Assembly: GCA_022560365.1 (NCBI GenBank)
Contig: JADFTG010000014.1
Location: forward strand, 1 to 11,595
DNA length: 11,595 nt
DNA from: Chloroflexota bacterium
GTDB lineage: Bacteria > Chloroflexota > Dehalococcoidia > SM23-28-2 > RBG-16-64-32
Direction of reading: 5' to 3'
The notes beneath the pieces were generated by a model. The model was not told the origin of the DNA, did not search any database, and saw nothing but the letters and a program-made list of their open reading frames with translations. Both the position numbers and the translations under genes were made by a program. Below are positions 1 to 5,918 of the stretch, piece by piece; within the stretch, counting starts at the first letter, position 1; each line of letters opens with the position of its first letter.

Positions 1-854
1 AGGACGGCGGCCGTGCCGGCAGCGATGCCCAGGCGCAGCGCATCCTCCATCGGGTCGCCGCGGCTGAGCGTGAGGACAACGCCGGCAACGAAGGCGTCGC
101 CGGAGCCGACTGCGCTGACAGCGCGCACACGGGGCGCGATGCCGCGCCAGATACTGCCTCGCGAGACCGCGATCGCGCCGTGGCGCCCGCGCGTCGCGAG
201 GACCGTCGGGATGCCGCTGTCGTGCACGTCCCAGGCGGCACTGAGCGTCGACTCCTCATCGTCCAGCGGCCGGGCCACCAGGCGCTCGAACTCGCGCCGG
301 TTGCCCTTCACGATCTCCGGGTGCGCCGCGGTGCCTTCGGCCAGGGGGCCGCGGTCGGCGTCGAGCACGGTGTGTACGCCCGCGTCGCTGGCCTCCTGGA
401 TGATCTCGTTGTAGCAGTGGCCGGAGAGCGGCGGCGGAATGCTGCCGGCCAGCACCAGCCAATCGCCGGGCTGCAGACGCGTGCGAAGGCGGCCCCGCAG
501 CTCTTCGACCGCCGCGGGGTTCGTGTCCGGCCCTGGCGCGCTGAGAATCGTCGTCCCGTGGCGCGCCTCGTCGAGGATCGCAATATTCGTGCGCGTCTCA
601 CCCTCCGTGTGCACGAAGTCCGTCTCGATACCGGCCTTCTCGAGCTCCTGCTCGATATAGCGGCCGAGTCCGCCGGGCGCAAAGCCCATCGCGATGCTCT
701 CACCGCCCAGCTCCCGGATGACGCGCGAGACGTTGATCCCTTTGCCACCCGGGTCGAAGCGGCTGGATTTGACGCGCAGAGTATCCCCCGCCACGAACTT
801 CTGCAGCACCAGGGTCTGATCGACGGCCGGGTTCATTGTGACGGTGACGATCAT
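1..854 (-). CDS. PfkB-family sugar-phosphate kinase, 1-phosphofructokinase / tagatose-6-phosphate kinase type (partial, 3' end outside window)
   Basis: An ATG at 854 opens a frame that stays open to the left edge (284 codons seen). The protein begins MIVTVTMNPAVDQT and has the PfkB family signature 1 (PGGKGINV, residues 35-42). Near the truncated end it has signature 2 (VGSGDAFVAG, 249-258), with the expected catalytic base Asp253 inside GSGD. The NPAVD start and the TRTNI stretch fit FruK/LacC-type kinases, which phosphorylate fructose 1-phosphate or tagatose 6-phosphate with ATP in the cytoplasm. Family members are about 300-320 residues, so only some 25-35 residues are missing. The start overlaps the hpf stop as ATGA. 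A GGAGGA lies about 15 nt upstream, rather far, so translation is probably coupled to hpf. The substrate cannot be fixed from sequence alone; E. coli Pfk-2-type 6-phosphofructokinase activity is also possible. Confidence 0.88.
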   Translation of the reverse strand, partial: MIVTVTMNPAVDQTLVLQKFVAGDTLRVKSSRFDPGGKGINVSRVIRELGGESIAMGFAPGGLGRYIEQELEKAGIETDFVHTEGETRTNIAILDEARHGTTILSAPGPDTNPAAVEELRGRLRTRLQPGDWLVLAGSIPPPLSGHCYNEIIQEASDAGVHTVLDADRGPLAEGTAAHPEIVKGNRREFERLVARPLDDEESTLSAAWDVHDSGIPTVLATRGRHGAIAVSRGSIWRGIAPRVRAVSAVGSGDAFVAGVVLTLSRGDPMEDALRLGIAAGTAAV

Positions 855-1435
855 GCCGGTTCCAGGTTTTCCTCCAGGATCAGACCGAAGTCGCCGTCGG
901 CGCGCTGGTAGACCAACGCTAGCTGCTCGCGGTCGGCGTCGCGGAAGAGGAAGAACGTATGGCCCAGCATCTCCATCTGTTCGATCGCCTCGGCCTCCGT
1001 CATCGGCTTCATCGTGAAGTGCTTGATGCGCACGACGCGGCCGGCGACGATCTCGGTGTCGGGCGGCAACCGCTCGTCCTCGACCTCGGGCGGACCGGTG
1101 TCGGGCAGACGATCTTCCTTGCTCACGCGGCGCTGGCTACGCAGGATTTTACGCTCCTTGAACCGCTTGGCCTGCCGGTCGAGCACGTCGGCAACGGCGT
1201 CGACGGCGGTCTCCATATCGTGGTTGCGTTCTTCTGCGCGGAGGTAGCTGCCGTCTGCGTCGATCGTCACCTGCACGACGAAACGGCCCTCGCCACTCTT
1301 CGCCTCACGACGCACGTCGACGATGGCGTGATCGGCCATCGGCAGGTGCCGCCCGACGCGGGCCAGGTGTTCGGTCGCGTACTCACGGAAGCGTTCGCTG
1401 ATCGTCAGGTGTTGTCCGCGGAAGATGACGTCCAT
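851..1435 (-). CDS. hpf: Ribosome hibernation promoting factor, long form
   Basis: This 194-residue protein matches the two-domain long HPF of most non-enteric bacteria. Residues 1 to about 100 are the RaiA/YfiA-type domain that occupies the decoding centre of idle ribosomes (MDVIFRGQHLTISERFREYA, DMETAVDAVADVLDRQ). A charged, proline-containing linker covers about 105-128. Residues about 129-190 form the dimerisation domain (VVRIKHFTMKPMTEAEAIEQ, then HTFFLF and the ending DFGLI). The long form alone pairs 70S ribosomes into 100S dimers in stationary or starved cells. The ATG at 1435 follows a purine-rich AGGTAGAAGGGAAG stretch. Its own promoter sits in the 82-nt gap after comF. A comF-hpf neighbourhood is also known from Bacillus. 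The stop overlaps the start of the downstream kinase gene by 4 nt. Confidence 0.96.
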   Translation of the reverse strand: MDVIFRGQHLTISERFREYATEHLARVGRHLPMADHAIVDVRREAKSGEGRFVVQVTIDADGSYLRAEERNHDMETAVDAVADVLDRQAKRFKERKILRSQRRVSKEDRLPDTGPPEVEDERLPPDTEIVAGRVVRIKHFTMKPMTEAEAIEQMEMLGHTFFLFRDADREQLALVYQRADGDFGLILEENLEPA

Positions 1436-1469
1436 CCAGGCTACTTCCCTTCTACCTCTTTTGCCATCG

Positions 1470-1499
1470 ATTGTATGCCGCTTGTGAATCCCGTCTCAA
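1470..1499 (-). promoter_or_regulatory. Sigma70-type promoter for hpf
   Basis: Read on the minus strand, TTGAGA (1499-1494) is followed after 18 nt by TACAAT (1475-1470). Each hexamer differs from consensus by one base or two. Transcription would start about 27-30 nt before the hpf ATG, leaving room for the purine-rich ribosome site. It allows hpf and the kinase gene to be expressed without the upstream lyase and comF genes. Confidence 0.7.
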
Positions 1500-1517
1500 C
1501 CAGCCGTTCGGCAGGGC

Positions 1518-2231
1518 TTAGCTCTCTCGCGCAAACGTGAGACCGTAGACTCGATCCGCGCCCGCACTCCTGAGGACGCGCGCGCAGGCGTCGAGCGTTG
1601 CACCGGTCGTCATCGTGTCATCGACGAGCAGGACGCGATCGCCGACAGGCTCGCGCCCGGCCGCGAAGGCGTCTTTGACGTTGGCGCGCCGCGCCGCCTC
1701 GTCCGGCTGCTCCACCTGGGACGGACCTGCCAGGCGTACGAGCACTCTCCCGGCGACCGGAATGCCGGTGGAACGGCCGATCTCCCGCGCCAGGAGCTCC
1801 GACTGGTTGTAGCCGCGCCGACGCTGACGAGAGCCCCCCATCGGTACCGGCACGATCGTTGAGACGCCCGGTCCCCAGTCCAGCAGCAGGCTCGCCATAT
1901 CTTCGCCCATCAGCGGCGCAACGGCGGAGAGACCGCTGTACTTGAGCGCGTGGATCAGGTCTCGCACCGGGCCACCGAAGGCGAAGACGGAACGGACGGC
2001 GGTGAAGGCCGGCTGTTCGTGGCGGCAGTGCTGGCAACGGCTATCAGCGCTCGGCTGCCAGCAGACGCCGCAGCGCGGACGCTCAGCCCGCACCATCTGC
2101 GCCGAGCAGTCGCCACAAACGAACCGGCTGAAGGCACAACAGGAGACGCAGCGCGGCGGAAAGACCGCGTCAACTGCGTGTGACCAGATGCGGGAGGCAA
2201 GCGACCGCCGAGGGACGAGCGCCGGGGTCAC
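1518..2231 (-). CDS. comF: ComF family protein (amidophosphoribosyltransferase-like DNA-uptake protein)
   Basis: This 237-residue protein has the ComF layout. The N-terminal zinc-binding part has cysteine pairs C28-x2-C31, C39-x2-C42, C54-x2-C57 and C66-x2-C69. A type I phosphoribosyltransferase fold follows, with the PRPP-binding loop VLLVDDTMTTGAT at 200-212. ComF proteins act in the cytoplasm during natural transformation, in handling incoming single-stranded DNA; their enzymatic activity is not well established. The frame is open far upstream, but that part is antisense-like sequence inside the preceding gene. The GTG at 2231 is chosen because it overlaps the upstream stop as GTGA and the ComF homology starts just after it. 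It is the only competence gene here, so it is not proof of transformability. Confidence 0.9.
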   Translation of the reverse strand: MTPALVPRRSLASRIWSHAVDAVFPPRCVSCCAFSRFVCGDCSAQMVRAERPRCGVCWQPSADSRCQHCRHEQPAFTAVRSVFAFGGPVRDLIHALKYSGLSAVAPLMGEDMASLLLDWGPGVSTIVPVPMGGSRQRRRGYNQSELLAREIGRSTGIPVAGRVLVRLAGPSQVEQPDEAARRANVKDAFAAGREPVGDRVLLVDDTMTTGATLDACARVLRSAGADRVYGLTFARES

Positions 2232-3547
2232 TTCGCCTCTTCCCGCTCCCGGGTGAGGCCGTCGATGAAGTCGATGATCACTTTGCGCACCATGCCCCGG
2301 TCCTGCAGTCCCACGACCGAGCCGTAGACGCCGGCGCCTGTGGACTCGCCACCCTTCTCGCGCACGTCGTCGACGGCCTCGCGCAACGTCGTCAGGAAGT
2401 CGTCGACGATGGCAGCGTGCGCGGGCGTCACCATGAAGTGCAGGCTCGGCGGCAGCTGCTGGCGGTCCGGGAACCAGCCGCGCGCGTTGAGCGCCTCGGA
2501 CAATACGTAGATGTCGAACTCGTCGGAGCCGACGGCGAAGAGGCTGACGTCCGGGTCGCCGAGGATCTTGAGGCCGGGCGTCGCGCGGACACCCTCCTGT
2601 AGCCGCTTCGTCGCCCCGACGATCTTCTCGGCGAGCCGCTTGTAGCCGGCCTCGCCAAGGTAGTTCATGCAGGCCCAGGCCGCGGCGATCGCACCGCCGG
2701 GGCGGCTGCCGGTCATCGTCGGCGAGCCGTAGAGGCCGCCGGGCCAGTCCGTGACGGCGAAGAACTGGTAGCGCCGGTAGGCCGGATCGCGGTACATGAT
2801 CGTCGAGGCGCCACGGGCAGCGTAGCCGTACTTGTGGCAGTCCGCCGAGATGGAGCTGACGCCCGGCACGCGGAAGTCCCACGGCCGGACCTTGTTGCCC
2901 AACCGTTCCCAGAACGGGAGCAGGAAGCCGCCGACGCAGGCGTCGACGTGGCAGGGGATGCCGCGCTCGGAGGCCGCGGCGGCGATCTCCGGGATCGGGT
3001 CGATCGTGCCGAACGGGAAGTTGGGCGCCGAGCCGACCATGAGGACTGTGTTCGGAGTGATCGCCTCCTGCATCGCCGAAACGTCGGCGCGCAGGTCGTC
3101 GCCCAACGGAGCGTGGACAGCCTTGACGCCGAGGTACTGCGCCGACTTGTCGAACGCCGGGTGAGCGCTGAGCGGAATCACCATCTCCGGCTCGGTGATC
3201 CCCTTCTCTTCGCGGGCCCGGTCGCGGGCCGTTTTCACGGCCATCAGGATGCTCTCCGTGCCGCCGGAGGTCATGTTGCCGATGGCCTCGGGCTCGCCGA
3301 GCAGACCCGCGGTCATGGCGACGACCTCAGACTCGAACTTCTTGAGGCTCTTGAAGGCGTCGGGGCCGAGGCCGTTCGTGAAGATCGCCTTGCTGTAGGC
3401 GTCGCGGAGGACGTCTGCTACGTCGTCGCCGGCGTAGTAGACGAGGCTCCAGATACGGCCGCCCATCCAGTCGGCGTCTCGGGTTAGGGCGTCGTCTAGC
3501 TCTGCGTTGACCTGGTCACGGGACTTGCCGTCGGGGGGAAGGTTCAT
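2228..3547 (-). CDS. PLP-dependent group II decarboxylase family enzyme, sphingosine-1-phosphate-lyase-like
   Basis: The protein has 439 residues when started at the ATG at 3547, which has a perfect AGGAGG 6 nt upstream; an in-frame ATG 60 nt earlier lacks such a site. Motifs of the aspartate-aminotransferase fold group II decarboxylases run in order: KFESEVVAMTAGLLG (70-84), phosphate-binding GGTES (95-99), the cofactor-stacking His129 (AHPAFDKSAQYLG), Asp202 (HVDACVGGFLLPF) for the pyridine nitrogen, and the Schiff-base Lys239 in ISADCHKYGYA. The later DWPGGLYGSPTMTGSRPGG (267-285) is typical of sphingosine-1-phosphate lyases, which cleave phosphorylated sphingoid bases to a long-chain aldehyde and phosphoethanolamine. 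There is no membrane segment at the N-terminus, as in known bacterial lyases. A glutamate- or tyrosine-decarboxylase-like activity remains possible. The stop overlaps comF by 4 nt. Confidence 0.82.
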   Translation of the reverse strand: MNLPPDGKSRDQVNAELDDALTRDADWMGGRIWSLVYYAGDDVADVLRDAYSKAIFTNGLGPDAFKSLKKFESEVVAMTAGLLGEPEAIGNMTSGGTESILMAVKTARDRAREEKGITEPEMVIPLSAHPAFDKSAQYLGVKAVHAPLGDDLRADVSAMQEAITPNTVLMVGSAPNFPFGTIDPIPEIAAAASERGIPCHVDACVGGFLLPFWERLGNKVRPWDFRVPGVSSISADCHKYGYAARGASTIMYRDPAYRRYQFFAVTDWPGGLYGSPTMTGSRPGGAIAAAWACMNYLGEAGYKRLAEKIVGATKRLQEGVRATPGLKILGDPDVSLFAVGSDEFDIYVLSEALNARGWFPDRQQLPPSLHFMVTPAHAAIVDDFLTTLREAVDDVREKGGESTGAGVYGSVVGLQDRGMVRKVIIDFIDGLTREREEAK

Positions 3548-3575
3548 CGGACGCCTCCTGGGCGAAGATAGCGCC

Positions 3576-3604
3576 ATCCTAGCAGGGAACGATGGAACTG
3601 GGAA
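3576..3604 (-). promoter_or_regulatory. Extended -10 promoter for the PLP enzyme gene
   Basis: On the minus strand the -10 element TAGGAT (3581-3576) is preceded by TGC, giving an extended -10 (TGCTAGGAT). A -35-like TTCCCA (3604-3599, 4 of 6 consensus bases) lies 17 nt upstream. The start codon is 28 nt downstream of the -10. The P450 promoter at 4357-4365 shares the same TGCTAG-AT form. Confidence 0.55.
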
Positions 3605-3629
3605 CATGGAAGAAGGTCGTGAACCGGAA

Positions 3630-3635
3630 TAGACT
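3630..3635 (+). promoter_or_regulatory. Putative -10 element for moaDE, almost leaderless
   Basis: TAGACT ends 9 nt before the moaD ATG, so transcription from it would give a leader of only a few bases. No strong ribosome site precedes moaD. The surrounding sequence GAACCGG..TAGACTGGACG resembles the sequence before the NUDIX gene (GAACCGGTACAATCGGACG), which supports it as a real element. No convincing -35 is visible. Confidence 0.35.
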
Positions 3636-3644
3636 GGACGAGTT

Positions 3645-3905
3645 ATGGGTACAGCGAGGGTGCGCTTGTTCGCGCGGCTGGCGGACCTCGCCGGGACACG
3701 CGAGGCGGCAGTGGAGCTGGGCGAGGGGTTGACGGCGGCCGGAGTATTCGGCGTCCTGGTGCAGCGCTACCCCTCGCTCACGGGCTTCGATGCGTTCGTC
3801 CGGTTCGCCGTGAACTCGGAGTACGTCCCGGCGTCTCACCCGGTGCGCGACGGCGACGAAGTGGCGCTGATCCCGCCCGTCAGTGGAGGCTCTCGTGCTC
3901 TTTGA
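3645..3905 (+). CDS. moaD: Molybdopterin synthase sulfur-carrier subunit MoaD, with residues beyond the diglycine
   Basis: This 86-residue beta-grasp protein matches MoaD in length and pattern: VRLFARLADLAGTRE at the start, FAVNSEYV in the middle, and DGDEVALIPPVSGG before the end. In molybdopterin synthase the C-terminal glycine is adenylated, turned into a thiocarboxylate, and placed in the MoaE active site to donate sulfur to precursor Z (cyclic pyranopterin monophosphate). Here the diglycine is at residues 81-82 and four more residues (SRAL) follow, whereas most MoaD proteins end at the second glycine. The gene overlaps moaE. The GGA GGC codons of the diglycine also form the Shine-Dalgarno sequence of moaE. 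Identity as MoaD is firm; maturation of its end is open. Confidence 0.9.
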   Translation: MGTARVRLFARLADLAGTREAAVELGEGLTAAGVFGVLVQRYPSLTGFDAFVRFAVNSEYVPASHPVRDGDEVALIPPVSGGSRAL

Positions 3906-4323
3906 GGTGACGGCGGACCAGCTCGACCCAGACCGCGTCGTCAAGCATGTGCGGCGGGACGATGCGGGCGCCGTCGCGCTCTTCTACGGAGTTGTGCGAG
4001 ACCACAACCGCGGCCGCAAGGTGATGCACCTGGAGTACGACGCCTACCCGGAGATGGCGACGAAGGTAATGCACCAGATCGCGGCGGAGGTGAAGGAGCG
4101 CTTCGGCGTGGCGGAGATCGCGATCCAGCACCGCACCGGCCGCCTGGAGATCGGGGAGACGTCGCTCCTCGTGGCCGTGTCTTCCGCGCACCGCAGCGAG
4201 GCGTTCGAGGCGTGCCACGCGCTGGTCGACCGCTTCAAGGAGGCGGTGCCGATCTGGAAGAAGGAGGTCTTCGAGGGCGGCGAAGAGTGGATCGAGGGCG
4301 ACCTTTCACCACCGGACGCCTAG
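3895..4323 (+). CDS. moaE: Molybdopterin synthase catalytic subunit MoaE
   Basis: The protein has 142 residues from the GTG at 3895, which has GGAGG (3885-3889) 5 nt upstream; GTG codons at 3883 and 3907 are alternatives. MoaE signatures are AVALFYGVVRDHNRGR (26-41), LEYDAYPEM (46-54), QHRTGRLEIGE (78-88), SSAHRSEAFEACH (96-108) and FKEAVPIWKKE (114-124). Lys115 and Lys122 align with the active-site lysines of E. coli MoaE (119 and 126). The enzyme transfers two sulfurs from MoaD thiocarboxylates to cyclic pyranopterin monophosphate, giving molybdopterin in the cytoplasm. It shares an operon with moaD, with an 11-nt overlap of frames. No other molybdenum-cofactor gene is in the window. Confidence 0.93.
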   Translation: MLFEVTADQLDPDRVVKHVRRDDAGAVALFYGVVRDHNRGRKVMHLEYDAYPEMATKVMHQIAAEVKERFGVAEIAIQHRTGRLEIGETSLLVAVSSAHRSEAFEACHALVDRFKEAVPIWKKEVFEGGEEWIEGDLSPPDA

Positions 4324-4337
4324 CGCGAACGAGCGCT
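4322..4337 (+). repeat. Small inverted repeat at the moaE stop
   Basis: AGCGC (4322-4326) and GCGCT (4333-4337) can form a 5-bp stem with a 6-nt loop directly after the moaE stop codon. No T-run follows, so it is at best a weak transcription pause or mRNA end structure. It also abuts the putative -35 region of the P450 gene. Confidence 0.25.
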
Positions 4338-4365
4338 GGTAACAAATTTGAGCATCTGCTAGAAT
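4337..4365 (+). promoter_or_regulatory. Extended -10 promoter for the P450-ferredoxin pair
   Basis: TAGAAT (4360-4365) is preceded by TGC, giving an extended -10 element (TGCTAGAAT). The -35 position, TGGTAA at 4337-4342, is poor, as is common with extended -10 promoters. The P450 ATG is about 60 nt downstream. This separates the P450 genes from the moaDE transcript. Confidence 0.55.
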
Positions 4366-4426
4366 AAGCGCGCCTGAAACCTTAGCGAAATCATTGGGCA
4401 TCCCATCTCGGGAGAGGAATCCAAAC

Positions 4427-5668
4427 ATGACTACCGAACCAGCGAAGACACATACCGAGCCCGTAAAGGACTGGACAACCGACTACGACATCTTCGACCC
4501 AGGCTACATCAGGGACCCCTTCCCCACCTGGGACGACCTCCGCGAGAAGTGCCCGGTGGCGCACACCGAACGCTGGGGCGGCTCCTGGATGCCGACCACG
4601 TACGAAGACCTGCGCAAAATCGCCGCTGACATCGAGATATTCTCCTCCCGCAACCCGCTCGTCGCTAACGTCGGCGAGCCGACCGAAGAGGTTATGGCAG
4701 ACCTGGAGAACCAGTTTTCGGTCGGCGCACCCCCCATCTCCTCAGACCCGCCGGTCCACACCTGGTCACGCGCCCTCCTCCTGCCGAAGTTCTCGATCAA
4801 GGAGGTCGCCCGCTACGAAGAGGAGACGCGGGAGCTCTGCCGTTCGCTGATCGACCGCTTTATCGACAAGGGCCGCGCCGACGCCGCCGTTGACTACGCG
4901 CAGCAGATCCCGTCGCGCGTCATCGCCAGCATGCTCGGCATCCCGCAGGAACGCGCCGGCGAGTTCACCGAATGGGTCCGCGGCTTCCTGGAGTACGGCC
5001 TGACGAACGTTGACCTGCGCAGCGGCGCGGCGATGCAGATCTTCTCGTTCCTCAACGAGCAGGTGCAGGAGCGCAAAGCTAACCCCGGCGACGACCTGAT
5101 CAGCTACCTGCTCCAGGCGAAGGCCGAGGGCGCGCCCGACCCGATCCCGGAGCCGCACGTGCTTGGCACCTGTTTCCTGCTCCTCGTAGCTGGCATCGAC
5201 ACGACCTGGAGCTCGATCGGCTCGGCGATGTGGCACCTGGCGCAGAACCCCGACGATTGCAAGCGCCTGATCGACGAGCCCGAGCTGATCACGCCGGCCG
5301 TCGAAGAGCTGCTGCGCGCCTACTCGCCGGTGACGATGGCGCGCGAAGTGACGAGGGACGCGCAGTACAACGGCTGCCAGATGAAGGAAAACGACAAGAT
5401 CCTGATGAACTTCCCGGCCGCCAACCGCGACCCGAAGAAGTTCGAGAATCCGGACCAAGTGATTCTGGACCGCGAGGTCAACCCGCACATCGCCTTCGGC
5501 GTCGGCATCCACCGCTGCGCCGGCTCCAACCTCGCCAGGATGGAGATGCGGGTGGCGATCGAAGAGTGGCTGAAGCGCATCCCGGAGTTCCGCCTGGAGG
5601 ACCCCGAGGCGGTTACCTGGGCCGGCGGTCAGGTGCGCGGGCCACGCAAGTGCGCTGTGGTGTTCTAG
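4427..5668 (+). CDS. Cytochrome P450 (soluble bacterial monooxygenase)
   Basis: The protein has 413 residues from the ATG at 4427, which has GGAGAGGA (4411-4418) upstream; an in-frame TTG 33 nt earlier lacks a ribosome site. All P450 hallmarks are present: the I-helix oxygen-activation motif AGIDTT (255-260), the K-helix E294-x2-R297 within EELLR, and the haem-binding loop FGVGIHRCAGSNLAR with the proximal thiolate at Cys364. There is no N-terminal membrane anchor, so it is a class I soluble enzyme fed by a ferredoxin; that ferredoxin follows 2 bp downstream. Such enzymes hydroxylate small lipophilic or terpenoid/steroid substrates, but the substrate cannot be read from the sequence. No ferredoxin reductase lies in the window, so electrons must come from one encoded elsewhere. 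Confidence 0.96.
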   Translation: MTTEPAKTHTEPVKDWTTDYDIFDPGYIRDPFPTWDDLREKCPVAHTERWGGSWMPTTYEDLRKIAADIEIFSSRNPLVANVGEPTEEVMADLENQFSVGAPPISSDPPVHTWSRALLLPKFSIKEVARYEEETRELCRSLIDRFIDKGRADAAVDYAQQIPSRVIASMLGIPQERAGEFTEWVRGFLEYGLTNVDLRSGAAMQIFSFLNEQVQERKANPGDDLISYLLQAKAEGAPDPIPEPHVLGTCFLLLVAGIDTTWSSIGSAMWHLAQNPDDCKRLIDEPELITPAVEELLRAYSPVTMAREVTRDAQYNGCQMKENDKILMNFPAANRDPKKFENPDQVILDREVNPHIAFGVGIHRCAGSNLARMEMRVAIEEWLKRIPEFRLEDPEAVTWAGGQVRGPRKCAVVF

Positions 5669-5670
5669 CG

Positions 5671-5871
5671 ATGCGAATCAAGGTCGATACCGAAAAGTGC
5701 GAGGGACACAACCGCTGTTTCGTAGTCGCCGCTGAGCTGTTCGAGCTCGACGACTCCGGCTACGCCCACGAGGTCGGCGACGGCAAAGTGCCGGCCGGCC
5801 TGGAGGAGAAGGCGCGCCTGGCGGTCACGAACTGCCCCGAGCAGGCGATCTCCATCGACGAAGACAAGTAG
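5671..5871 (+). CDS. Single-cluster ferredoxin, P450 redox partner
   Basis: A 66-residue acidic protein begins 2 bp after the P450 stop. The cluster-binding pattern is C10-x2-H13-x2-C16 with a distant C55-P56 (KCEGHNRC and NCPEQA), so His13 occupies the place of the second cysteine of a classical 4Fe-4S motif. Ferredoxins of this size next to actinobacterial P450s carry a 3Fe-4S or histidine-variant 4Fe-4S cluster and pass single electrons to the P450. The tight spacing argues for co-transcription and a dedicated partnership. There is no second cluster motif. The cluster type is inferred, not seen. Confidence 0.93.
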   Translation: MRIKVDTEKCEGHNRCFVVAAELFELDDSGYAHEVGDGKVPAGLEEKARLAVTNCPEQAISIDEDK

Positions 5872-5905
5872 CCGCGTCCCGCGTCGGCGGAAGGCGGCGA
5901 ACCGG

Positions 5906-5911
5906 TACAAT
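5906..5911 (+). promoter_or_regulatory. Putative -10 element for the NUDIX gene, almost leaderless
   Basis: TACAAT (5 of 6 consensus bases) ends 7 nt before the NUDIX GTG, which would place transcription start at or next to the start codon. No Shine-Dalgarno sequence is visible before this GTG. The context GAACCGG before and CGGACG after resembles the context of the moaD -10. There is no good -35. Confidence 0.4.
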
Positions 5912-5918
5912 CGGACGC

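Noticed and set aside
1518..2882. ComF frame read as a 454-residue fusion protein with a 217-residue N-terminal extension
   Set aside because: The extension lies inside the PLP enzyme gene in another frame, is Arg/Pro-rich without motifs, and the GTG at 2231 with a GTGA overlap gives a normal-length ComF.
4394..4426. Upstream TTG start for the P450
   Set aside because: No ribosome site precedes it; the ATG at 4427 has GGAGAGGA at proper distance.
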